Shown: positions 36,056-45,146, counted from the stretch's first letter. The stretch: DNA of 64,000 nt from an uncultured Clostridia bacterium (GCA_934247935.1 CAKQKE010000002.1:272492-336491), one strand, 5' to 3'. Notes: generated by a model from the sequence alone, not told the origin. Numbers and translations are program-made.

Positions 36056-36966
36056 ACGTTATAGAAATAGACGGTCTTACAAAGGACTATGGAAACGGCA
36101 GAGGTATTTTCGACGAAAAATTAAACATTGCCCAAGGCGAAATGATGGGCTTTGTCGGTACTAACGGTAGCGGAAAAACCACTACTATCCGCAATATTTT
36201 AGGTTTTATAAAGCCCACGAGCGGCAGCGTAAAAGTAAACGGACTTTCTTCATGGGAACACGCAAGCGAAATTGCAAAATCCATAGGTTACGTCCCCGGC
36301 GAAATAGCCTTTCCCGATTTGCCGACGGGCATTGACTTTTTGAAATGTCAGGCGGAATTTTACGGGCTTGAAGACATGAATTACGCAAACGAACTTATCG
36401 AGAGACTCCAACTCGACCCCCGCGCCAACTTAAAGCGCATGAGTAAAGGTATGAAACAAAAAACCGCGCTTGTCGCCGCACTCATGAACGACGCGCCTAT
36501 TATTATTCTCGACGAGCCCACGACGGGTCTCGACCCGCTTATGAGAGTGACTTTCCTCGACATAATAAAGAAAGAACACGAAAAAGGCAAAACGATTTTT
36601 ATGAGCAGCCACTTGTTTGAAGAACTGGAAACGACTTGCGACAGAGTCGCGCTCATAAACGACGGACACATAATCGACGTAGCCGATATGCACGAAATAA
36701 GAAACCGCCCCGTAAAAGACATGAAAATCGAGTTTAAAAACAAGGGCGATTACGAAAGGTTTAAAAAAGAGGGCTACACTATTACTCGTTTACAAGAACA
36801 ATACAATCAGGTAACCATACAAATCAAAGTGGAAAAAACGGGCGAACTACTCGGTAAACTTATAAATTATGACGTAAAGTTTATTTCGGAAATACCCTAC
36901 ACCCTCGAAAAACACTTCAAAAATATTTTAAAAACCAAAAAGGAGAATAATAAAAATGTTCAGTAA
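36052..36966 (+). CDS. ABC transporter ATP-binding protein 2
   Basis: The 304-residue paralogue has Walker A GTNGSGKTT, signature MSKGMKQKTAL, Walker B IIILDEPTTGLDP and SSHLFEE. The first halves of the two ATPases are clearly related (both begin MNVIE and share KDYG.GRG), suggesting duplication and a heterodimer. It overlaps the permease gene by 11 bases. Confidence 0.95.
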   Translation: MNVIEIDGLTKDYGNGRGIFDEKLNIAQGEMMGFVGTNGSGKTTTIRNILGFIKPTSGSVKVNGLSSWEHASEIAKSIGYVPGEIAFPDLPTGIDFLKCQAEFYGLEDMNYANELIERLQLDPRANLKRMSKGMKQKTALVAALMNDAPIIILDEPTTGLDPLMRVTFLDIIKKEHEKGKTIFMSSHLFEELETTCDRVALINDGHIIDVADMHEIRNRPVKDMKIEFKNKGDYERFKKEGYTITRLQEQYNQVTIQIKVEKTGELLGKLINYDVKFISEIPYTLEKHFKNILKTKKENNKNVQ

Positions 36967-38746
36967 GGCATTATTTAAACAATCGTGTAAAGCCAACGGC
37001 ACAATGTGGGCGATAATCACCTTTGCCGTATGTTTTATGCTCGCTTGCGTAATGATGATAAGCGGAAGCGGCAATATAGGTCAGACCAAAGACGCAATAC
37101 AAGACACAATCATACAAAAAGAAGTAGAATCGTCGTTTAAACGCAGAAATATCAAGTATTATTCCGACGCAACCGACGGTCTTGAAAAATTCGACGGCTA
37201 TTTTACCGAAGAATTTAAAACCGCTTATGCTTATTACACTCAATTTACAGCGTGGAAAGCGCAACTTCCCGCATCGAAAACTCCCGACACGGTAAACGAG
37301 TGGATAAACAACTTCCCCGCTCCGCAAAACGCAGTTTCTTCTACTCTTTATACCAATCTTCAAATACAAACCTGGCTCGATTTAATACCCAAAATCACCG
37401 ACGAAAACATAAACGGCAACGAAACGATTTATGCAATATATATCAAGACCTGGAACAATAAATACGCCCCTGCGGAAAGCGACGTGCAAAAAGCAATTTC
37501 CGGCTCGGCATATCTTTGCGCAATCAACGATTTACAGGCTTATATTTCTACCGAATCCGACAACCGCAAGTATGACGAAGCCGCAAAAACCGAATATCTC
37601 GGCTCGGTAATGTTTGTTCTCAACCCCATAGCGGACGCGACTACGGGTGCGCACATGTTTGACGAAAGTTATCAAAAACACAACGAAAGCATGGAATACG
37701 ACGTGACTTCGCTTGCGCTTAACGTAACTAATGCCGATTTCGTTTCTTCTAAAGACAGAATCGAATACAGAGAAGATTGCGCGGAAAAATGTACTGCTAT
37801 TTTCCTTGCGGACAACTTTACAAAACAAGAAAACGTTGACGAACTCGTAAAGGCGTTGAGCAGTTACGGCGTAAGCGCGGAAAAATACGCATCGTTCGAC
37901 TATAGTTACGATAAAATAAACCAACTTGTCAGAACGGCGGCAATTTCTTACCGCTACAGATACGAATACGAAGTAGACTCTTTGGGCAAAAACCCCGCCG
38001 AAGTCAAACAAGAACTCGACGCAGACATTGCAAGCAGTTTGCTTACTTCCCTTCCTGCCGAAGTTGCCGACGCTCTTAAAGAAGTGGGCGAACTCGATTT
38101 GTACAGTTTGATTGTCGGCTCGATATTCTACAAACTTGCGGGCTTATTGCTCCCTATAATTTATATGATAATGGCGTCTAACAACCTCATTGCGGGTCAG
38201 GTAGATACCGGCTCGATGGCGTACGTGTTGTCCACGTCTACAAAGCGAAAAACAGTCGTGTTTACTCAGGCGATTTATCTTATAGGTTCGCTTTTGGCGA
38301 TGTTCTGCCTCACTTCGATTACAGGCAGCGTTTGTCTCGCACTCGTGCTTAAAGACACACCGTCGATAGAATTGACTTACGGAAAATTGTTGCTTTTAAA
38401 CCTCGGCGCATTCCTCGTGTTGTTTGCCTTGTCGGGTCTTTGCTTCCTTACTTCTTGCTGGTTCGACAGAAGCAAACGCTCTATGGCAATCGGTGGCGGT
38501 CTCAGTATTTACGCTCTTGTCGGCGCAATGCTCGGTTTGTTCGGTACTCAGACAATCCCGTCCGTTGTAAGACTTGACGCTTTAAACAACTTCAACTACA
38601 CCACCATTATTTCTCTATTCGATTCTATATCCATTATCGACGGAACGACTGCGTTCTTGTGGAAATTTGCAATATTGCTCGTAATGGGAATTGCCGGATA
38701 TATTATCGGCGCAAACAAGTTTGTAAAAAAAGATTTACCGCTTTAA
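36956..38746 (+). CDS. ABC-2 type permease with large outer loop
   Basis: The 596-residue product has one N-terminal membrane helix (residues about 14-33), an approximately 350-residue soluble segment probably outside the cell, then about five membrane helices (from LLLPIIYMIMASNNLIAGQV to FAILLVMGIAGYIIG). The SMAYVLSTSTKRKTVVFTQ segment is typical of ABC-2 permeases. With two ATPases and one permease the likely complex is an exporter; its cargo (antibiotic, peptide or lipid) is unknown. Confidence 0.88.
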   Translation: MFSKALFKQSCKANGTMWAIITFAVCFMLACVMMISGSGNIGQTKDAIQDTIIQKEVESSFKRRNIKYYSDATDGLEKFDGYFTEEFKTAYAYYTQFTAWKAQLPASKTPDTVNEWINNFPAPQNAVSSTLYTNLQIQTWLDLIPKITDENINGNETIYAIYIKTWNNKYAPAESDVQKAISGSAYLCAINDLQAYISTESDNRKYDEAAKTEYLGSVMFVLNPIADATTGAHMFDESYQKHNESMEYDVTSLALNVTNADFVSSKDRIEYREDCAEKCTAIFLADNFTKQENVDELVKALSSYGVSAEKYASFDYSYDKINQLVRTAAISYRYRYEYEVDSLGKNPAEVKQELDADIASSLLTSLPAEVADALKEVGELDLYSLIVGSIFYKLAGLLLPIIYMIMASNNLIAGQVDTGSMAYVLSTSTKRKTVVFTQAIYLIGSLLAMFCLTSITGSVCLALVLKDTPSIELTYGKLLLLNLGAFLVLFALSGLCFLTSCWFDRSKRSMAIGGGLSIYALVGAMLGLFGTQTIPSVVRLDALNNFNYTTIISLFDSISIIDGTTAFLWKFAILLVMGIAGYIIGANKFVKKDLPL

Positions 38747-38957
38747 TAAAAGAAATAAAACCGATTTATACCGTTTTTATCCGCAACCGCATGTTATCGA
38801 CAATTTGTCGATATGTTGTTGGTATACTCCTAAAATCAAATAAAAATTTACGGCATTAAAATATCGCGGTAATGCGCTACGTTTCACTATCGCGGCAATA
38901 CTGCAATGCGGCAAAACGGTAATAAAATATTGCGGCAAACCAATCAATTAAAATTTA

Positions 38958-38990
38958 AAATCCGATGCCCTTTGGCGTCGGATTTTTCTT
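38958..38990. terminator. Bidirectional terminator after the ABC operon
   Basis: AAATCCGATGCC pairs with GGCGTCGGATTT over a four-base loop, with T run on plus; it also lies past the convergent 39044 gene. Confidence 0.88.
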
Positions 38991-39043
38991 TACATATATA
39001 TTTTTATCTACAAATGAAATTATTTTAAAACGTCGCTTTGGCG

Positions 39044-39607
39044 TTAAAAAACTATGACTTTGCCGTTTTTCTTATACGATGCCTTTGCTTTTCTTACGCA
39101 CGACTTTCTCACAAACGACAAATATAATCTATAAATTGCCGAAGCCAACATCAAAAGTCCGATAATTACAGGCGATGTAATTATTCCGACTATCCACCAG
39201 AGCAACCCTCTCGTCGGCTTTGCGACGGCACGAAGCCATTTGTTTACGTTTGACTTTTTGTTTGCCGCAACTTCCGGAGTACAACCTACTACAACTTCCA
39301 TCGCTATTGCATCACCCGAAGAGTGTTTTCTTTCGTCCACGCGATAACTGCCGTTTCCGTTGTATGTAGCCGTATAACCTTTGGTATAAGACGATTCCGA
39401 TTCGTCCGTTGCAGAACAAAAACCGAAATAACTCATAATTGTCGGCGCACCTTTTTTACGATGCTTTCCTAAAAGTGCCTCATAAATTTTTATCGACTTG
39501 CCGGTGCCGGTAAAAATAATATTATCTGAATTGTTTTTGCAAGGAATTCTCACGATAGAACCGACTTCTCCCGTATATTCCGTTTTTACTTTGTTAAAAA
39601 TACCCAT
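39044..39607 (-). CDS. Hypothetical membrane protein under XRE control
   Basis: The 187-residue product has a soluble N-terminal part rich in Gly, Ser and Tyr, a Cys at VVGCTPEVAANKK, and one or two C-terminal membrane helices (WWIVGIITSPVIIGLLMLAS) followed by a basic tail. Not recognised. GGAAGG precedes the ATG, and its promoter contains a palindromic operator facing XRE regulator 2. Confidence 0.65.
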   Translation of the reverse strand: MGIFNKVKTEYTGEVGSIVRIPCKNNSDNIIFTGTGKSIKIYEALLGKHRKKGAPTIMSYFGFCSATDESESSYTKGYTATYNGNGSYRVDERKHSSGDAIAMEVVVGCTPEVAANKKSNVNKWLRAVAKPTRGLLWWIVGIITSPVIIGLLMLASAIYRLYLSFVRKSCVRKAKASYKKNGKVIVF

Positions 39608-39625
39608 ATTACACCTTCCTTCTTG

Positions 39626-39680
39626 ATAGCGTATTGCTATATTTTTATCCCATTATATAGCAAATTGCTATAATTGTCAA
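39626..39680 (-). promoter_or_regulatory. Promoter with XRE operators (39044/39697 pair)
   Basis: On minus, TTGACA (39675-39680) and TATAAT (39652-39657), spacer 17. The 17-base palindrome TATAGCAAATTGCTATA (39656-39672) fills the spacer, and a related ATAGCgtattGCTAT lies at 39626-39640. Two sites with the same half TTGCTAT or GCTAT suggest cooperative binding by the adjacent XRE protein. Confidence 0.75.
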
Positions 39681-39696
39681 CATAAAAAGGTGAAAT

Positions 39697-39903
39697 ATGA
39701 AAATTTTTCAAGAAAGACTTATCGAACAACGCAAATTGAACAAACTTACCCAAAGGCAACTTGCCGATATTTTAAATATATCGCAACCTTCGTATATTCG
39801 TTATGAAAACGGCACTGCCGAACCGAGTTTAACCAACCTTGTCAAATTGGCTGACTATTTCGACGTTTCGGTCGATTATCTTTTGGGACGCAAAGAATAT
39901 TAA
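39697..39903 (+). CDS. XRE-family regulator 2
   Basis: A 68-residue single-domain HTH protein: RLIEQRKLNKLTQRQLADIL, NISQPSYIRYENGTAEPS and DVSVDYLLGRKEY. Divergent from the 39044 gene, with operators between. AAAAGGTG precedes the ATG. Confidence 0.92.
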   Translation: MKIFQERLIEQRKLNKLTQRQLADILNISQPSYIRYENGTAEPSLTNLVKLADYFDVSVDYLLGRKEY

Positions 39904-39995
39904 TCAGCAAAAGCGAATCGATTAATGCCGTTACCATAGCATTAAAATCGCTATTTTTAAATAAGCAGAAAGTAATAAAAATCTGTTATGTAAAA

Positions 39996-40032
39996 GTCGC
40001 AGAAAACGCATTGTGCGTTTTCTGCGGCTTTA
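39996..40032 (+). terminator. Terminator of XRE regulator 2
   Basis: GTCGCAGAAAACGCA pairs with TGCGTTTTCTGCGGC and is followed by TTTATT. Outside this hairpin 39904-40211 is featureless. Confidence 0.85.
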
Positions 40033-40211
40033 TTATTTAATTTAAATGTAAAAACTTTTATTTTTAATTTGATTTAAAAACAATTTTTTATCTGTTTTGT
40101 ATGAAAACACTTATTTTTGTGTCGGCATAATACACTGATTTTTCTCGTTTTTATATAAAAACGCCTTAAATCAAGCCTTGTATCTTTTTATACGCCATTC
40201 GCCACGTTAAA

Positions 40212-40415
40212 TCAATAATCTGTCAAGCCCAACAAGTAATCTGCCGACACGTCTAAAAATTTACACAAACTATACAGCGTTTCTATCGACGGAACACTCT
40301 TCCCCGTTTTGTAATCGTTTACGCATTGTTTTGTGCTATTGAGCGCATTTGCAATTTCTACTTGCGTTTTTCCGCTTTGCTTTAAAATCTCGTTAAATCT
40401 CTCTGTAAATTTCAT
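40212..40415 (-). CDS. XRE-family regulator 3
   Basis: A 67-residue HTH protein: MKFTERFNEILKQSGKTQVE, NALNSTKQCVNDYKTGKSVP and DVSADYLLGLTDY. No ribosome site is seen; TATAAT ends only nine bases before the ATG at 40415, so the mRNA may be nearly leaderless. A 35-base inverted repeat lies upstream. Confidence 0.88.
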   Translation of the reverse strand: MKFTERFNEILKQSGKTQVEIANALNSTKQCVNDYKTGKSVPSIETLYSLCKFLDVSADYLLGLTDY

Positions 40416-40436
40416 AACAACATTATACAAAACACA

Positions 40437-40471
40437 GTCAGTTTTTACTTGACAGTAAGTTATAAACTGAC
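40437..40471 (-). promoter_or_regulatory. Inverted-repeat operator of XRE regulator 3
   Basis: GTCAGTTTTTAC and GTTATAAACTGAC face each other over a 10-base centre, just upstream of the -10 box of the gene. Autoregulation is inferred. Confidence 0.6.
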
Positions 40472-40538
40472 CACCGCACCGACTTCATACATAAAAAAAT
40501 ACATATTTTTAAATAAATAATACGCAAATATTGCCGTT

Positions 40539-40562
40539 TTTACGCAATACGTATCGCATAAA
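40539..40562 (+). repeat. Dispersed palindrome copy
   Basis: TTTACGCAATACGTATCGCATAAA preceded by GCCGTT and followed by CACGAC. Confidence 0.87.
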
Positions 40563-40625
40563 CACGACTTTTTTGCGAATAGCGGCACTATTTCGCCCTG
40601 ATTTGTCGCCAACGTACAAAATTTT

Positions 40626-40659
40626 AAACAAGAGGAGCAATCAAACGCCCCTCTTGTTT
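40626..40659 (-). terminator. Terminator of the SIMPL gene
   Basis: AAACAAGAGG and CCTCTTGTTT arms with inner GC/GC pairs. It lies about 45 bases past the stop at 40702. Confidence 0.8.
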
Positions 40660-40701
40660 CATTTTATAAGTATTTTAATTCAGCGACAAATTTTAATCTT
40701 T

Positions 40702-41358
40702 TCAGCAAATTTCCCACACGAAAGTAGCGCAGTCGCCGACGCTTATGTCGTCAGGCTCGATATCGATATTTGCAAGGCACGCTTCCGCTTTCATCATGCG
40801 ACCGCTTTGCACTCTGTAATCGGTGTCCGAATAAACGTTCAGTTCGCCCCAACTATAATCGATAGACGTAAGTTCGCCGAGTTTTACGCCCGACGCCGCG
40901 CAAAGAATTTCCGCCTTTTCTTTTGCGTTTTTAGCCGCCGACTGCAACAGTTCTTTATTGATTGCCGATTTGTCTTTTACCGTAAACGCAATGGAAAATT
41001 CGGGCTTTACAAAACAAGAAGAAATCGCCGCCAACACCTTGGCAAGGCGTTTAGTGTCGAAATCGAATTCGACTTTTAAATTATGATTGCAAACGTAACC
41101 TTTAAATACGTTTTTATATCTGCCGCCCTCGTCTCTCACGTTTTCGTAATCGGTGCGCACGTTGAAATTAGTGGTTTTTACGGCGTTTTTATTAAAACCT
41201 ATTTTTTCGAGCGAAATATTTACGGCGTCTATTTTTTCAGCCGCCAATTCCATGGTTTTGTCGTATTCTTTGTCTTTTGTTTCAATAGTCATGGAAACGA
41301 TTATTAAATCGGGTTTAACCGAAATTTTACCTTGTCCTTTTACTGTAATTGTCTTCAT
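40702..41358 (-). CDS. SIMPL (DUF541) domain protein
   Basis: The 218-residue product begins TVKGQGKISVKPDLIIVSM, the usual opening of SIMPL proteins, and continues with the long helix and beta hairpins of the family (VRTDYENVRDEGG; GYVCNHNLKVEF). No signal peptide is seen, whereas many relatives are periplasmic or lipoproteins. Function unknown. AACGGAGG precedes the ATG. Confidence 0.85.
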   Translation of the reverse strand: MKTITVKGQGKISVKPDLIIVSMTIETKDKEYDKTMELAAEKIDAVNISLEKIGFNKNAVKTTNFNVRTDYENVRDEGGRYKNVFKGYVCNHNLKVEFDFDTKRLAKVLAAISSCFVKPEFSIAFTVKDKSAINKELLQSAAKNAKEKAEILCAASGVKLGELTSIDYSWGELNVYSDTDYRVQSGRMMKAEACLANIDIEPDDISVGDCATFVWEIC

Positions 41359-41478
41359 TTTTACCTCCGTTTTTTAGTTTTGCAAAGTTGCCGTTTTCTA
41401 CTTTACGTCACTTGCGTTTTTTTATTTTTAATAATCGAATAACCCTTTTCCCCCGCCTGAAATCTCGTTTTTATCGAT

Positions 41479-41766
41479 TTAAATCTCGATATGTTTTATA
41501 TCGCCACCCGAACGCCTGTAAATTACAACCTCGTTATCGTTTGCGCTTATCGGTTCTGCGCCCGTGAGTGCGCAAATGGCATTTAAAAACGCCTTTGCAT
41601 CGATTTCCGCACCTTTAATAAGTATTTTAACAATTTCATGCAAATCGAGAGCGATTGAAATATCGATAATCTCTTTATCTGTTATGCTGTCTTTACCTAT
41701 TTGAAAAATCGGTTTTAGTTGTTGCGCTATACCGCAAAGGCGCATGCGTTGTGAATTTGTAATCAT
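41479..41766 (-). CDS. yhbY: YhbY-type CRM-domain RNA-binding protein
   Basis: The 95-residue product matches the YhbY family: ITNSQRMRLCGIAQQLKPIF, QIGKDSITDKEI and LDLHEIVKI. YhbY associates with pre-50S ribosomal particles. The typical GKxG loop reads QIGKDS here. It lies 10 bases past the Sel1 gene, so is probably co-transcribed. Confidence 0.88.
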   Translation of the reverse strand: MITNSQRMRLCGIAQQLKPIFQIGKDSITDKEIIDISIALDLHEIVKILIKGAEIDAKAFLNAICALTGAEPISANDNEVVIYRRSGGDIKHIEI

Positions 41767-41776
41767 TTTACTTTCC

Positions 41777-43363
41777 CTATTTATTCATCTTTAAATAAAC
41801 GTTTTTAATCGCGGCAAGTCCTGCTTTTTCGCCGTTCTCTGCCGCTTTACCGTACATTTCAATTGCTTTTTTATAATCTTTTCTCACACCGAATCCGTTT
41901 TCATAACAGATTCCGAGATTGTGATACGCAACGCCCGAACTGTACTTTTCGGCGGCTGTCTTAAAGCACTTTACCGCTTCTTTTTTGTCTTCTTTCACGC
42001 CGTTGCCTTGAAGATAGCAAAGTCCGATATTGATAATCGCTTCGTACTCGCCGAGATTGTATGCGTCGGTAAACAAATAAAAGGCTTTTTTATAAGCCGC
42101 TTCGGTTTTGACGGTGTAATAGTAATAAAGTCCCACTTGCAGACACGCCGACGGATTTTCGCCTTTAACGCTCTGTTTCAGCCAATGAAGTGCCTTATCT
42201 TTATCGGGTGTTACGCCGTAGTATCCGCAAGCGTACGCCATACCGAGATTATATTGTGCCGCGGGATTGCCGAGATTTGCGGCGCGCTTAAAGAGTTTCA
42301 AAGCGGTTTTCTCGTCCTTTTCAAGTCCGAGTTCGTCGCCGAGATACGCTTCCGCCATTCTCTCGATAGCGTCCGGATAATCATTTTCCATTGCCATACG
42401 ATAATAGAAAAGCGCGTTTTTGTAATCTTTCTTTTTTGCCTCATAAATTGTAGCCATTGCCCAATATAATCCGACAACGTTCAAATCTGATGAGGCAAAG
42501 CAATCGAGCGCATCGTCGTATTTGCCTTTATCATAATAATAATATCCTAAATCGAGAAGAGCGTCGTCTTGTCCGAGTGCCGCCGCTTTTTTAAGATAAT
42601 AAATATATGCCTTTTTGTCGGGTTCTACCTTATACATACCCGTTTCGCGAACTCTTGCGTACATATAAAGACTCTCGGGGTCGTTGTGCTCTACGCCGTC
42701 CAAAAGATATGCCAAACCTTTCTTGTAGTCGTGCGGCACGAATCTGTCGTTGAGATAAACGTACGCCAAGTCGAAGTTGAGGGAATGGACGCCAAGGCTC
42801 AATCCCTTTTCGTACCACTCTATGGCTTTGGGAACGTCTTTCAGTTCCTCGTTGTTTAAGTATATGAAACCTATCTTTTTTGCAACCTCTATATCTCCGA
42901 GGTAAAAAGCACGCTCGTAATATTTCAACGCATTTTTAACGTTTTCGATCTCGGAATCTTCAATCGGCGTATTGAAATAATACAAATCGCCGAGAGATCT
43001 TGCCGCTGCCGCCACACCCAAATCGGAGGCTTTGGCGTAACACTCGATTGCTTTTTGAATATCGATTTTTACATAACCGGTTTCATAGCAAAATCCGAGA
43101 CGGGCAAAACACTCCGCTTCGCCTTTGTTTGCGCCCTCCGTATAAACGTCGAACGCTTTTTTGTATTGAGAGCGGTAGCCCCAAGTGTCGCCAAGAACAG
43201 TATATGCCAAAACGCCGTTGTCGACGGCTTTTTGATAGTAAATCGTTGCGGTTTTGAAATCGCCGTCATCGGAATATAAATCGCCGATAGAAACGTAGTA
43301 CTTCGGCTTTTTTACGGCGAGACTCTTGTATTTTTTTATTTTATCGTTTTCTGTATTATTCAT
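41777..43363 (-). CDS. Sel1-repeat protein
   Basis: The 528-residue product consists of about twelve Sel1-like repeats of 34-38 residues (AYNLGEYEAIINIGLCYLQG, YHNLGICYENGFGVRKDYKK). Sel1 repeats are TPR relatives used for protein binding; no catalytic domain is seen. The ATG at 43363 is chosen over a TTG seven codons earlier, though neither has a clear ribosome site. It sits in a minus-strand run with a lipoprotein, a SUFU protein and a HEPN-like protein. Confidence 0.88.
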   Translation of the reverse strand: MNNTENDKIKKYKSLAVKKPKYYVSIGDLYSDDGDFKTATIYYQKAVDNGVLAYTVLGDTWGYRSQYKKAFDVYTEGANKGEAECFARLGFCYETGYVKIDIQKAIECYAKASDLGVAAAARSLGDLYYFNTPIEDSEIENVKNALKYYERAFYLGDIEVAKKIGFIYLNNEELKDVPKAIEWYEKGLSLGVHSLNFDLAYVYLNDRFVPHDYKKGLAYLLDGVEHNDPESLYMYARVRETGMYKVEPDKKAYIYYLKKAAALGQDDALLDLGYYYYDKGKYDDALDCFASSDLNVVGLYWAMATIYEAKKKDYKNALFYYRMAMENDYPDAIERMAEAYLGDELGLEKDEKTALKLFKRAANLGNPAAQYNLGMAYACGYYGVTPDKDKALHWLKQSVKGENPSACLQVGLYYYYTVKTEAAYKKAFYLFTDAYNLGEYEAIINIGLCYLQGNGVKEDKKEAVKCFKTAAEKYSSGVAYHNLGICYENGFGVRKDYKKAIEMYGKAAENGEKAGLAAIKNVYLKMNK

Positions 43364-43425
43364 AATTTGTTTTTTGTATCGCAACAGTTTGTGGTGAACG
43401 TTTTGCTGTTTACCTATAAAAAATG

Positions 43426-43992
43426 TTAATGATTACGGATAACCGCTCCGTTCTTTATCTCAAAGGCAATTTTGTCATCTGATACCTTATATGCAATCTT
43501 GTATTGATATCCCGCAATGGGATTCTCCATTGTATTATCTGTTTTACGGAATAAAAACAAACCCAAGGAAAATTCCCCATCTGTCTTATCGAAAAAACTG
43601 TTTTCTAAACTCAACACGGTTTCTTTTTTATAACTATAGTTTCCGTCTGACACCGTAAACGAATAATCGTCGTTTTCAAGATTTTCTATACTTTGTAAAA
43701 CCGCTCTGCTTCCATCATTCTTTGATATTATAAAACCCGCTTTATAATCTTCAAGACTTACAGTAACAGAGTTTATTCCGTAAGGAACGGTAAGAGAAAC
43801 GGCATCGAGGGGAAACTTAGAATCAAGATTTAAAATCGAAAAAGAACAAATCCTTTTTTCTTCGGGCGGCGTGGGTTGCGGCTTTTCTTCCGGCTTTTTA
43901 CCACAACCGACAAAAAGTAAAGATGTGAGTATCAACATAAATGATAAAGCAAGCGAAACAACATTCTTTCTCTTCAACAAACTGAATTTCAT
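43426..43992 (-). CDS. Putative lipoprotein
   Basis: The 188-residue product has a signal peptide and lipobox (LLFVGC-GKK), a Pro/Glu/Lys linker, and a beta-rich domain. Not recognised. AAGAGG precedes the ATG and it follows the SUFU gene by 19 bases. Confidence 0.7.
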   Translation of the reverse strand: MKFSLLKRKNVVSLALSFMLILTSLLFVGCGKKPEEKPQPTPPEEKRICSFSILNLDSKFPLDAVSLTVPYGINSVTVSLEDYKAGFIISKNDGSRAVLQSIENLENDDYSFTVSDGNYSYKKETVLSLENSFFDKTDGEFSLGLFLFRKTDNTMENPIAGYQYKIAYKVSDDKIAFEIKNGAVIRNH

Positions 43993-44011
43993 TTTTTATA
44001 CCTCTTGTTAA

Positions 44012-44644
44012 TCATAACGTTGCAAACGGTTTGGACGCTATAAGTTTGTAATCGTCGTCATGCGTATAGAACTGTTCCATAAGCCAATAAATACCGTTCG
44101 TCCCCTTTTTCAATTTCTTAGACAGTAACTCTCGCGTTATCGGCATTACTTGAAATATACTGATGTATTTATGCTCGGAAACATAACATTTTACCACGCT
44201 CGGCGATTTAAAAACTTCGGGTAAAAGTAGCACCGTTCCGCAATATTTGCCTTTAATTCCCATGTCTATCGTGTCGGAAACAGTAAGATTGTCCTTTTCG
44301 TTGAACGCATATTCCGCAGTAGACCAAAGCAATGAATTTAAGAAAAGCCACTCGGTTGAATCCTCGCTTACTTCCACTTCCGGTGCAATCAACATCATAT
44401 ATTCGTTGCGGCGGTTGGCTTTTCTTCCCCAACCAATTTCACGCTCGGGCATTAAATAATCGCTTGCGCCGATGGTGCACAGTTTCCAAAACGGCATTTC
44501 GTCCGTCGGTTTGAAAACGAGCGTCGTAATCGGCTTCATATCTGTCGGCAAAACATTCTTTTTCAGTTTCAAACTGAAAATCGGTTCTTCCCCGAAAACA
44601 GTTTTATAATGGTCGTATAGTTTTTGCTGTCTTTTTGTCTTCAT
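44012..44644 (-). CDS. Suppressor-of-fused (SUFU) domain protein
   Basis: The 210-residue product follows the bacterial SUFU pattern: LKPITT-like DMKPITTLVF, a conserved RNEYMMLIAPEVE, LNSLLWSTAEYAF, DTIDMG, and VMPITRELLSKK. Bacterial SUFU domains are known as predicted immunity proteins of polymorphic toxin systems, though no toxin is adjacent. ATG at 44644 is preferred over a GTG two codons earlier because CGGAG is then five bases away. Confidence 0.75.
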   Translation of the reverse strand: MKTKRQQKLYDHYKTVFGEEPIFSLKLKKNVLPTDMKPITTLVFKPTDEMPFWKLCTIGASDYLMPEREIGWGRKANRRNEYMMLIAPEVEVSEDSTEWLFLNSLLWSTAEYAFNEKDNLTVSDTIDMGIKGKYCGTVLLLPEVFKSPSVVKCYVSEHKYISIFQVMPITRELLSKKLKKGTNGIYWLMEQFYTHDDDYKLIASKPFATL

Positions 44645-44717
44645 TTGCACTCCGTTTCTATTTTATCAACTTCGCCATTTCCTATCTTGGCAACAATGTT
44701 ATACGCCCTCACACTCG

Positions 44718-45146
44718 TTAAATTCTGCCGTATTTTTTTAATGCGTCTTTTTTTATTTTTTGCACTTGCATAAACACGTCGTTTAATTTATCGCAGTCGT
44801 TTTGCAATTTCAAACATTCGTCTTTATATTCTTTTGAGTACTCAAAGTTTTCTATATAAACGAAATTTAAATATGCCTGATGACACCAATAATTTCTTTT
44901 TCTGCTAACTTGCTTTAAATAAACATAATCGCTTTTTGCAAAAAAATGGTTTGAATCGCTAAAATCCAATTCCTGCAAATTTGTTATCGTTTGACCGAGA
45001 GTCATATTTGAATCGATTAATTCCTGATAATTTTTATTGTAATCGCCTTTAAGCATAGAGGCATATATCACCTTTATGTCGTGCTCTATAATTTGACAAA
45101 ACATCACGATATTTCCAACGTTAAATTTAAAATCATCAAAATTCAT
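44718..45146 (-). CDS. HEPN-like hypothetical protein
   Basis: The 142-residue, all-helical product contains KQVSRKRNYWCHQAYLNF, in which RNYWCH is an R-x4-H motif in the RNxxxH form typical of HEPN ribonucleases. The first helix (VGNIVMFCQIIEHDIKVIYA) and the terminal coiled helix fit the HEPN fold. No MNT nucleotidyltransferase partner is adjacent. AAGAAGG precedes the ATG. The assignment rests on one motif and predicted helicity. Confidence 0.5.
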   Translation of the reverse strand: MNFDDFKFNVGNIVMFCQIIEHDIKVIYASMLKGDYNKNYQELIDSNMTLGQTITNLQELDFSDSNHFFAKSDYVYLKQVSRKRNYWCHQAYLNFVYIENFEYSKEYKDECLKLQNDCDKLNDVFMQVQKIKKDALKKYGRI

